This document shows positions 14,475-22,050 of a stretch of DNA of 64,000 nt, one piece after another. Numbering within the stretch: position 1 is the stretch's first letter; every line of letters begins with the position of its first letter. The stretch lies in the NCBI RefSeq assembly GCF_015461835.1, contig NZ_JACOPX010000016.1, forward strand, positions 1 to 64,000, written 5' to 3'. Made by a program: the position numbers and the translations under genes. The notes under the pieces are model-generated. The model saw only the letters and a program-made list of their open reading frames with translations, was not told the DNA's origin and did no database searches. Origin of the DNA: Pseudomonas neuropathica (GTDB lineage: Bacteria; Pseudomonadota; Gammaproteobacteria; Pseudomonadales; Pseudomonadaceae).

Positions 14475-16007
14475 ATGACTGCGCTGAACCTGATTCCCGG
14501 CCAACTGAGCCTGGCCCAACTGCGTGACGTCTACCAGAACCCGGTCAAGCTGACGCTCGACAACAGCGCCTCGGCGCAGATCGAAGCCAGCGTTGCCTGC
14601 GTTGAACAGATTCTCGCCGAGAACCGCACCGCCTACGGCATCAACACCGGTTTCGGCCTGCTGGCCTCTACGCGCATCGCCAGCGAAGACCTCGAGAACC
14701 TGCAGCGTTCGCTGGTGTTGTCCCACGCCGCCGGTGTTGGAGTGCCGATCAGCGATGAGCTGGTGCGGCTGATCATGGTGCTCAAGGTCAACAGCCTCAG
14801 CCGTGGCTTTTCCGGCATTCGCCGTGTGGTGATTGATGCGCTGATCGCGCTGATCAATGCCGAGGTTTATCCGCACATTCCGCTGAAGGGTTCGGTGGGC
14901 GCGTCGGGCGATCTGGCGCCGTTGGCGCATATGTCGCTGGTGCTGCTGGGTGAGGGCAAGGCGCGTTACAAGGGTGAGTGGGTGGAAGCCACTGAAGCGC
15001 TGAAAATCGCCGGTCTTACGCCGCTGACGTTGGCAGCGAAAGAAGGTCTGGCGCTGCTCAACGGTACTCAGGTTTCTACCGCGTTTGCCCTGCGCGGTCT
15101 GTTTGAAGGTGAAGACTTGTTCGCTGGCGCACTGGCGCTGGGCGGTCTGACGGTTGAAGCGGTATTGGGTTCGCGTTCGCCGTTCGATGCACGCATTCAT
15201 GCGGCGCGTGGCCAGAAAGGTCAGATCGACGCTGCTGCCGCTTACCGCGATCTGCTCGGTGAACGCAGTGAAGTCTCCGACTCGCACCAGAACTGCGAAA
15301 AGGTTCAGGATCCGTATTCGTTGCGCTGCCAGCCGCAAGTCATGGGCGCTTGCCTGACGCAGTTCCGTCAGGCCGCAGAGGTTCTGGCTGTTGAAGCCAA
15401 CGCCGTTTCCGACAATCCGCTGGTGTTTGCCGCTGAAGGCGACGTGATTTCCGGCGGCAACTTCCACGCCGAACCGGTGGCCATGGCCGCTGACAACATG
15501 GCGCTGGCTATCGCCGAAATCGGCTCGCTGAGCGAGCGTCGTATTTCGCTGATGATGGATAAACACATGTCGCAACTGCCGCCATTCCTCGTCGCCAATG
15601 GCGGGGTGAACTCCGGCTTCATGATTGCCCAGGTGACCGCTGCGGCGCTGGCCAGCGAGAACAAGGCGCTGTCCCATCCGCACTCGGTGGACAGTTTGCC
15701 GACCTCGGCCAACCAGGAAGACCACGTGTCGATGGCCCCGGCGGCTGGCAAGCGTCTGTGGGAAATGGCTGAAAACACTCGCGGGATTCTTGCGGTGGAA
15801 TGGCTGGCGGCGGTGCAAGGTCTGGATCTGCGTAACGGTCTGAAGACCTCGGCGAAGCTGGAGCAGGCGCGGGCGATTCTGCGTAAGGAAGTGCCGTTTT
15901 ATGAGAAGGACCGGTTCTTCGCGCCAGATATCAATGCGGCGACTGAGTTGTTGGCTTCGCGCTGCCTGACCGAGCTGGTTTCGGCGAAGCTTTTGCCTAG
16001 TTTGTAA
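14475..16007 (+). CDS. hutH: Histidine ammonia-lyase HutH (active-site complete)
   Basis: 510-residue histidase that removes ammonia from L-histidine to give urocanate, the first step of the pathway. The MIO triad Ala143-Ser144-Gly145 is present in GSVGASGDLAPLAHM. Other active-site elements are intact: AYGINTGFG (Tyr54), LSHAAGVG, LNGTQVS, QDPYSLRCQPQ, NFHAEPVAM and NQEDHVSM. ATG at 14475 follows AAAAGGAG. The open frame extends upstream across the intergenic region to 14229, but without a ribosome site. This is the copy expected to carry histidase activity, unlike its upstream neighbour. Confidence 0.96.
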   Translation: MTALNLIPGQLSLAQLRDVYQNPVKLTLDNSASAQIEASVACVEQILAENRTAYGINTGFGLLASTRIASEDLENLQRSLVLSHAAGVGVPISDELVRLIMVLKVNSLSRGFSGIRRVVIDALIALINAEVYPHIPLKGSVGASGDLAPLAHMSLVLLGEGKARYKGEWVEATEALKIAGLTPLTLAAKEGLALLNGTQVSTAFALRGLFEGEDLFAGALALGGLTVEAVLGSRSPFDARIHAARGQKGQIDAAAAYRDLLGERSEVSDSHQNCEKVQDPYSLRCQPQVMGACLTQFRQAAEVLAVEANAVSDNPLVFAAEGDVISGGNFHAEPVAMAADNMALAIAEIGSLSERRISLMMDKHMSQLPPFLVANGGVNSGFMIAQVTAAALASENKALSHPHSVDSLPTSANQEDHVSMAPAAGKRLWEMAENTRGILAVEWLAAVQGLDLRNGLKTSAKLEQARAILRKEVPFYEKDRFFAPDINAATELLASRCLTELVSAKLLPSL

Positions 16008-16047
16008 GTGTTTTTTCAGGGAGAGCGTTGTTGTTGCTGACATCAAT

Positions 16048-16211
16048 CCCCCTCACCCCAGCCCTCTCCCCCAAGGGGGAGAGGGGGAAGGGAGCCGATC
16101 TTCAAGTTTTTCAGAGCCTGGAGTTCGGCTCAAAATTTTCAGGTCGGTGTACCTCGACAGAACAACCCGGTCAGTCCCCTCTCCCTCCGGGAGAGGGCTA
16201 GGGTGAGGGGG
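16048..16211. repeat. Large nested inverted repeat, type D, copy 1
   Basis: 164-base element between hutH and hutI. Outer arms are CCCTCACCCCAGCCCTCTCC and its inverse (GGGAGAGGGCTAGGGTGAGG), with an inner TTTTCAGGTCGGTGTA. Three related copies occur at 24661, 37978 and 54033. It lies inside the hut operon. Confidence 0.85.
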
Positions 16212-16256
16212 CTTTTCAGAGGCTACCCACCAAACCAAACACAACGGAGGCCAACA

Positions 16257-17462
16257 GTGAAAACCCTCTGGCAACACTGCCACGTCGCAACCATGGCGCA
16301 GGGCGTCTACTCGATCATCGAAGATGCGGCCATCGTGACGTCCGGTGCGCTCATCGAGTGGATCGGCCCGCGTAATCAACTGCCATCTGGCGAATACCCG
16401 GCGGTCAATGATCTGCAAGGCGCGTGGGTCACCCCAGGCCTGATCGACTGCCACACTCACACGGTGTTCGGTGGCAACCGCAGCGGCGAATTCGAAAAAC
16501 GTCTGCAAGGCGTTAGCTATGCCGAAATCGCAGCCTCCGGCGGCGGCATCGCCAGCACCGTGCGCGCGACGCGCGAAGCCACTGAAGACGAGCTGTTCGC
16601 CAGCGCCGCGAAACGCCTGAAAAGCCTGATGCGTGACGGCGTGACCACGGTTGAAATGAAGTCTGGTTACGGTCTCGATCTGGCCAGTGAACGCAAGATT
16701 CTTCGGGTCATCCGGCGTCTGGCCAAGGAGTTGCCGATCAGCGTGCGCAGCACCTGCCTGGCGGCCCACGCGTTGCCGCCGGAATACAAGGATCGCGCTG
16801 ACGATTACATCGATCTGATCTGCACGGAGATGCTTCCGGCGCTGGCTGCCGAAGGGCTGGTCGACGCCGTGGACGCTTTCTGCGAGTACCTGGCGTTTTC
16901 GCCAGAGCAGGTCGAGCGTGTGTTCATTGCTGCGCAAAAACTCGGCCTGCCGGTGAAACTGCACGCCGAGCAACTGTCGTCGCTGCACGGCTCCAGCCTC
17001 GCCGCGCGCTATAAGGCGTTGTCCGCCGATCACCTGGAATTCATGGACGAAGCCGACGCCATCGCCATGGCCGAAGCCGACACCGTCGCGGTGCTGCTGC
17101 CGGGCGCATTCTACTTCCTGCGTGAAACCCAATTGCCGCCGATGGACGCCCTGCGCAAGCACAAGGTGAAGATCGCCATTGCCAGCGATCTCAACCCCGG
17201 TACTTCGCCGGCGCTGTCGTTGCGCCTGATGCTGAACATGGCCTGCACCTGTTTGCGCATGACCCCGGAAGAAGCCCTGGCCGGCGCGACCATTCACGCT
17301 GCACAAGCGCTGGGCATGGCCGACACCCACGGTTCGCTGGAAGTCGGCAAGGTCGCGGACTTTGTTGCCTGGCAAATCGATCGTCCAGCGGATCTGGCTT
17401 ATTGGCTCGGTGGTGATCTGGATAAACGCGTCGTGCGTCACGGCGTCGAATCAAATCTGTAG
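16257..17462 (+). CDS. hutI: Imidazolonepropionase HutI
   Basis: 401-residue metal-dependent amidohydrolase that opens the ring of imidazolone propionate to formiminoglutamate (third step). Metal motifs are in order: DCHTHTVFGG (about 72-81), AAHALPPEY, KLHAEQLSS and IASDLNPGT (Asp). The GTG at 16257 follows GGAGG at six bases and gives the usual N-terminus (KTLWQHCHVA); an in-frame ATG at 16203 would begin inside the type D repeat. The stop is 10 bases before the hutG start. Confidence 0.96.
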   Translation: MKTLWQHCHVATMAQGVYSIIEDAAIVTSGALIEWIGPRNQLPSGEYPAVNDLQGAWVTPGLIDCHTHTVFGGNRSGEFEKRLQGVSYAEIAASGGGIASTVRATREATEDELFASAAKRLKSLMRDGVTTVEMKSGYGLDLASERKILRVIRRLAKELPISVRSTCLAAHALPPEYKDRADDYIDLICTEMLPALAAEGLVDAVDAFCEYLAFSPEQVERVFIAAQKLGLPVKLHAEQLSSLHGSSLAARYKALSADHLEFMDEADAIAMAEADTVAVLLPGAFYFLRETQLPPMDALRKHKVKIAIASDLNPGTSPALSLRLMLNMACTCLRMTPEEALAGATIHAAQALGMADTHGSLEVGKVADFVAWQIDRPADLAYWLGGDLDKRVVRHGVESNL

Positions 17463-17472
17463 GAGGGCGTTT

Positions 17473-18276
17473 GTGGATAAGGTTCTGAACTTCAAACAAG
17501 GTCGCGTGCCGCTGCTGATCAGCATGCCGCATGCCGGCGTGCGCCTGACCCCGGCGGTGGCGGCCGGGCTGATCCCGGACGCGAAAAGCCTGCCGGATAC
17601 CGATTGGCACATCCCGCAGCTTTACGATTTTGCTGAAGAACTGGGCGCCAGCACCTTGGCCGCCGAGTATTCGCGTTTTGTGATTGACCTGAATCGCCCG
17701 TCCGACGACAAACCGCTGTACGCCGGTGCCACCACCGGTCTGTACCCGGCGACGCTGTTCGATGGCATTCCGTTGTTCCGCGAAGGGCACGAACCGTCGA
17801 AAGAAGAGCGTGCGACTTATCTGGAGCAGATCTGGACGCCGTACCACCGCACGCTTCAAGAAGAGCTGGCTCGATTGAAAGCCGAATTCGGCTACGCGCT
17901 GCTGTTCGACGCGCACTCGATCCGCTCGATCATCCCGCACCTGTTCGACGGCAAACTGCCGGACTTCAACCTCGGCACCTTCAACGGCGCCAGTTGCGAT
18001 CCGCAATTGGCAGGCCAGTTGGAGGCGATCTGCGCCGGTCACGCCAATTACAGCCACGTATTGAACGGGCGCTTCAAGGGTGGCCACATCACCCGTCATT
18101 ACGGCAACCCGGCCGAGAACATCCATGCCGTGCAACTGGAGTTGTGCCAGAGCACCTACATGGAAGAGTTCGAACCGTTCCGCTATCGCGCCGATCTGGC
18201 CGAGCCGACGCAGGTGGTACTAAAGGAATTGCTGCAGGGCTATCTGGCCTGGGGCGAAAAACACTACCGCAAATAA
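17473..18276 (+). CDS. hutG: N-formylglutamate amidohydrolase HutG
   Basis: 267-residue zinc hydrolase of the FGase family (N-formylglutamate deformylase), which releases formate and glutamate in the last step. GTG start at 17473 follows AGGAGG (17461-17466). Typical segments: PLLISMPHAGVRL near the N-terminus, DTDWHIPQLYDF, ADYSRFVIDLNRP-like stretch (AEYSRFVIDLNRP), LLFDAHSIRS and RFKGGHITRHYG. It belongs to the FGase fold and not to the arginase-like formiminoglutamase also called HutG in some bacteria, which fits the presence of hutF. Last gene of the operon; a REP doublet follows. Confidence 0.95.
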   Translation: MDKVLNFKQGRVPLLISMPHAGVRLTPAVAAGLIPDAKSLPDTDWHIPQLYDFAEELGASTLAAEYSRFVIDLNRPSDDKPLYAGATTGLYPATLFDGIPLFREGHEPSKEERATYLEQIWTPYHRTLQEELARLKAEFGYALLFDAHSIRSIIPHLFDGKLPDFNLGTFNGASCDPQLAGQLEAICAGHANYSHVLNGRFKGGHITRHYGNPAENIHAVQLELCQSTYMEEFEPFRYRADLAEPTQVVLKELLQGYLAWGEKHYRK

Positions 18277-18289
18277 TCACGCAATCCCC

Positions 18290-18379
18290 TGTGGGAGCGA
18301 GCTTGCTCGCGAAGGCGTCGTGTCAGTCGATATCAAATTCGACTGATCCGCCGCTTTCGCGAGCAAGCTCGCTCCCACA
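18290..18379. repeat. REP doublet, type B
   Basis: Inverted arms of the GTGGGAGCGAGCTTGCTCGC type (18290-18317 and about 18352-18379). It closes the hut operon 14 bases after hutG and may protect the mRNA 3' end. Confidence 0.9.
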
Positions 18380-18512
18380 AGGTTTTGTATGCAGCAGAAA
18401 AATTGCGACAGCGCACAGGCATGCTCATTGACGTAAATCGGGTTTATGATGCCCAACGGCAGAATAATAGAAGTCCCCCCAGGGATGACCTCGACCCCTT
18501 ACGGAGCGCGCA

Positions 18513-19484
18513 ATGCAGACTTTGTTTCCGCAGATCAAACCTCACGCCCGGCACGATCTGGCTGTCGATGACACCCATACGCTGTACGTCGACGAAAGCG
18601 GTTCACCGGAGGGTTTGCCGGTTGTGTTCATCCACGGCGGCCCCGGCGCCGGTTGCGACGCGCAGAGCCGTCGCTATTTCGATCCGAACCTCTATCGCAT
18701 TGTCACCTTCGACCAGCGCGGCTGCGGTCGCTCCACGCCGCACGCCAGCCTGGAAAACAACACCACCTGGGATCTGGTCGCCGACCTTGAGCGCATCCGC
18801 AAGCATCTGGGCATCGACAAATGGGTGCTGTTTGGCGGTTCGTGGGGTTCGACCCTGGCGCTGGCTTACGCGCAAACCCACCCGGAGCGTGTGCACGGTC
18901 TGATCCTGCGCGGGATCTTTCTCTGCCGTCCGCAGGAAATCGAGTGGTTCTATCAGGCCGGTGCCAGCCGTCTGTTCCCTGATTACTGGCAGGACTACAT
19001 CGCGCCAATTCCGCTGGACGAGCGCGATGACCTGCTCAGCGCATTCCACAAGCGCCTGACCGGCAACGACCAGATCGCCCAGATGCACGCGGCCAAAGCC
19101 TGGTCGACCTGGGAAGGGCGCACCGCGACCCTGCGGCCGAACCCGTTGGTGGTCGATCGCTTCTCCGAGCCGCAGCGCGCGCTGTCGATTGCGCGGATCG
19201 AATGCCACTACTTCACCAACAATGCCTTCCTTGAGCCGAACCAGCTGATTCGCGACATGGGCAAGATCGCCCATCTGCCCGGCGTGATCATTCACGGTCG
19301 CTATGACGTGATCTGCCCGCTCGACAACGCCTGGGAATTGCACCAGGCCTGGCCGAACAGCGAACTGCAAGTGATCCGTGATGCCGGCCACGCGGCCTCT
19401 GAACCGGGCATCACCGATGCACTGGTGCGTGCGGCGGGCAACATGGCCCGACGCCTGCTCGATCTGCCGCCTGAAGAAGCATGA
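18513..19484 (+). CDS. pip: Proline iminopeptidase
   Basis: 323-residue alpha/beta hydrolase of peptidase family S33 that removes N-terminal proline from peptides in the cytoplasm. HGGPGAGC forms the oxyanion-hole loop; the nucleophile is the Ser in GGSWGSTLAL (about 110); Asp lies in HGRYDVICP and His in DAGHAASEP. Length is typical of the monomeric bacterial enzyme. GGAG precedes the ATG. The stop overlaps the dtd start by four bases (ATGA), so the two form an operon, as in other pseudomonads. Confidence 0.95.
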   Translation: MQTLFPQIKPHARHDLAVDDTHTLYVDESGSPEGLPVVFIHGGPGAGCDAQSRRYFDPNLYRIVTFDQRGCGRSTPHASLENNTTWDLVADLERIRKHLGIDKWVLFGGSWGSTLALAYAQTHPERVHGLILRGIFLCRPQEIEWFYQAGASRLFPDYWQDYIAPIPLDERDDLLSAFHKRLTGNDQIAQMHAAKAWSTWEGRTATLRPNPLVVDRFSEPQRALSIARIECHYFTNNAFLEPNQLIRDMGKIAHLPGVIIHGRYDVICPLDNAWELHQAWPNSELQVIRDAGHAASEPGITDALVRAAGNMARRLLDLPPEEA

Positions 19485-19918
19485 AGGGGCTGTTACAGCG
19501 TGTACGCGGTGCGCGGGTTGAAGTCGCCGGCGAAGTAGTTGGCGCGGTAGATCACGGTTTGCTGGTGCTGGTGGCGGTCGAACCCGACGACTCGCGTACC
19601 AGCGCCGACAAACTTCTGCATAAGCTGCTTAACTATCGGGTATTCAGTGATGCGGAGGGCAAGATGAACTTGTCCCTCGCCGATGTCGGTGGCGGGTTGC
19701 TGCTGGTCTCGCAGTTCACCCTAGCGGCCGACACCAAAAGCGGGTTGCGCCCGAGCTTTTCGACGGCGGCGCCTCCGGCCTTGGGCGAGGAATTGTTCGA
19801 CTATCTATTAAGCAGTGCGAAACAGGTGCATGGCACTGTGGCATCAGGTAGATTCGGCGCCGATATGCAGGTGCATTTGGTCAACGATGGCCCGGTTACC
19901 TTTTTGTTACAGACCTGA
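19481..19918 (+). CDS. dtd: D-aminoacyl-tRNA deacylase
   Basis: 145-residue enzyme that hydrolyses D-amino acids (and glycine) mischarged on tRNA. Both family signatures are present: SQFTLAADTKSGLRPSF at about 80-96 and the Gly-cisPro motif in VNDGPVTF near the C-terminus. Length matches the family. Translation is coupled to pip through the ATGA overlap. A link of peptide breakdown and D-amino acid proofreading in one transcript is common to Pseudomonas; no further regulation is visible. Confidence 0.96.
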   Translation: MKGLLQRVRGARVEVAGEVVGAVDHGLLVLVAVEPDDSRTSADKLLHKLLNYRVFSDAEGKMNLSLADVGGGLLLVSQFTLAADTKSGLRPSFSTAAPPALGEELFDYLLSSAKQVHGTVASGRFGADMQVHLVNDGPVTFLLQT

Positions 19919-20238
19919 AAGCGCTTGAAACACCTTTTTAGGAAATTTCGACTGTTTTTAGGGTGTTTTCGCGATAAATACTTTGTTACCCCTGATGCGT
20001 TGTCATGCGGGCTACTAGATAATCGCGCGCACTGGGATCAGCGTTCGCTGATTCATTTTTGACTTAGGTAGAGACTTGTCTGGATCCGATTGGGGAATCA
20101 TTTTGCCCCAGCGGAGTCGGAACAATGCTCGCCAACTTGGCAAGGGTGCTCTGGAAGGTCGGCTTTTCACTGCCGAAAGCCTCACAGGCACTTCATCTGG
20201 CCGTTGGTTTTTTGATCTGTTTTCGGCGAGGGTTGCTC
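19919..20238. other. dtd-opgG intergenic region
   Basis: 320 bases, AT-richer than the flanks. It has a perfect 7-bp hairpin ATCAGCG-TT-CGCTGAT at 20037-20052 followed by TCATTTTTG, a weak terminator candidate. The frame of opgG is open back to an ATG at 20125 but the conserved signal peptide starts later. No clear promoter was identified. Confidence 0.5.
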
Positions 20239-22050
20239 GTGATTGTTAGTCCCTGTAATGCAGCAAAAATGTCTGCCAAACGCATGCGAAGTGCCCTGGT
20301 AGCGGGTTCGGCGCTCCTGTGCCTGCTCAGCGCCGGTCAGCTTTGGGCGTTCAATCTTGACGATGTATCGGCCAAGGCCAAAGAGCTGGCCGGGCAGAAG
20401 TTCGAGGCCCCGCGCAGCAACCTGCCGAACGAATTCCGCGACATGAAATTCGCGGACTATCAGAAAATCCGCTTCCTCACCGAAAAGGCTGAGTGGGCTG
20501 ATCAGAAGACCCCGTTCAAACTGTCCTTTTATCACCAGGGTATGCACTTCGATACACCGGTGAAAATCAACGAAATCACAGCGAACACCGTCGAAGAGAT
20601 CAAATACGATCCGACCCGCTTTGATTTCGGCGACCTGAAATTCGATCCGAAAGCCACTGAACAACTGGGTTATGCCGGTTTCCGTGTGCTGTACCCGATC
20701 AACAAGGCCGACAAGCAAGACGAAATCATGACCATGCTCGGCGCGAGTTACTTCCGCGTTGTCGGCAAGGGCCACACCTACGGCCTTTCGGCGCGTGGTC
20801 TGGCGATTGATACCGCGCTGCCGTCGGGCGAAGAATTCCCGCGTTTTCGCGAGTTCTGGATTCAACAGCCGAAGCCGGGCGACAAGCACCTGGTGATCTT
20901 CGCCCTGCTGGATTCGCCGCGCGCCACCGGTGCCTACCGTCTGATCCTGCGTCCGGGCAGCGACACCATTGTCGACGTCAAGGCGCAGATGTTCCTGCGT
21001 GACAAGGTCGGCAAACTGGGTATCGCACCGCTGACCAGCATGTTCCTGTTCGGCGCCAACCAGCCGTCGAAAGTCCTCAACTACCGTCGTGAACTGCACG
21101 ACTCCAGCGGTCTGTCGATCCATGCCGGCAACGGCGAGTGGATCTGGCGTCCGTTGAACAACCCTAAACACTTGGCCGTGAGCAACTTCAGCGTCGAGAA
21201 CCTGCGTGGTTTCGGTCTGCTGCAGCGTGGTCGCGACTTCAGCCACTACGAAGACCTCGACGATCGCTACGACAAGCGCCCAAGCGCCTGGATCGAGCCG
21301 AAGGGCGAGTGGGGCAAAGGCACCGTTGATCTGGTAGAAATTCCGACCGCCGACGAAACCAACGACAACATCGTTGCGTTCTGGAGCCCGGAAAAAATGC
21401 CGGAGCCGGGTCAGCCGCTGGACTTCGCCTACCGCATGCACTGGACCATGGACGAAGCGGCGATTCATGCGCCGGACAGCGCCTGGGTTTCGCAGACTCT
21501 GCGTTCGACCGGTGACGTCAAGCAATCGAACCTGATCCGTCAGCCGGATGGCAGCGTTGCCTACCTGGTCGACTTCGAAGGTCCATCGCTGGCTGCACTG
21601 ACTCCGGATGCTGACGTACGCAGTCAGGTCAGCGTCGGCGACAACGCCGAGCTGGTCGAGAACAGCGTGCGCTACAACCCGGAAACCAAAGGCTGGCGCT
21701 TGACCCTGCGCATGAAGATCAAGGACGCGAGCAAGTCGACCGAGATGCGTGCCGCCCTGGTTCAGCCAGTCGTGACTGCTGATCTGGCGAAATCGGTGCC
21801 GGCGTCCAACTCGTCCGTTGCCAAGGCCGACAAGGTTGCCGCCAAGCAACAAGAGAAACTCGACAAGGAAGCCAAGGCCGCCGAGGCCAAACAGGCCGAC
21901 GCCAAGCCAGCTGCAGATGCCAAGGACAAGGCCAACAAAGACGCCAAGCAGCCAGCGGCTGCGGACGCGGCCCCAGCCACACCGGAATCGGCACCGACTG
22001 AAGAAGTCCTGACCGAGACCTGGAGCTATCAGTTGCCTGCCGATGAGTAA
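20239..22050 (+). CDS. opgG: Periplasmic glucan biosynthesis protein OpgG
   Basis: 603-residue periplasmic protein needed for backbone or branching of osmoregulated periplasmic glucans. GTG at 20239 after GGCGAGGG gives a signal peptide ending near LLSAGQLWA-FN; an ATG at 20125 would add 38 residues. The MdoG domain spans about 40-510 (NLPNEFRDMKFADYQKIRF, FQLSFYHQG-like LSFYHQGMHF, YGLSARGLAIDT, RGFGLLQRGRDFSHYEDL). After it comes an unusual Ala/Lys-rich, probably flexible segment at about 525-585, then a conserved terminal TETWSYQLPADE. The stop overlaps the opgH start by eight bases. Confidence 0.93.
   Translation: MIVSPCNAAKMSAKRMRSALVAGSALLCLLSAGQLWAFNLDDVSAKAKELAGQKFEAPRSNLPNEFRDMKFADYQKIRFLTEKAEWADQKTPFKLSFYHQGMHFDTPVKINEITANTVEEIKYDPTRFDFGDLKFDPKATEQLGYAGFRVLYPINKADKQDEIMTMLGASYFRVVGKGHTYGLSARGLAIDTALPSGEEFPRFREFWIQQPKPGDKHLVIFALLDSPRATGAYRLILRPGSDTIVDVKAQMFLRDKVGKLGIAPLTSMFLFGANQPSKVLNYRRELHDSSGLSIHAGNGEWIWRPLNNPKHLAVSNFSVENLRGFGLLQRGRDFSHYEDLDDRYDKRPSAWIEPKGEWGKGTVDLVEIPTADETNDNIVAFWSPEKMPEPGQPLDFAYRMHWTMDEAAIHAPDSAWVSQTLRSTGDVKQSNLIRQPDGSVAYLVDFEGPSLAALTPDADVRSQVSVGDNAELVENSVRYNPETKGWRLTLRMKIKDASKSTEMRAALVQPVVTADLAKSVPASNSSVAKADKVAAKQQEKLDKEAKAAEAKQADAKPAADAKDKANKDAKQPAAADAAPATPESAPTEEVLTETWSYQLPADE

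Noticed and set aside
20095..20115. GGGG...CCCC hairpin (GGGGAATCATTTTGCCCC) as a terminator before opgG
   Set aside because: Only four to five pairs, a large loop and no T run after it.
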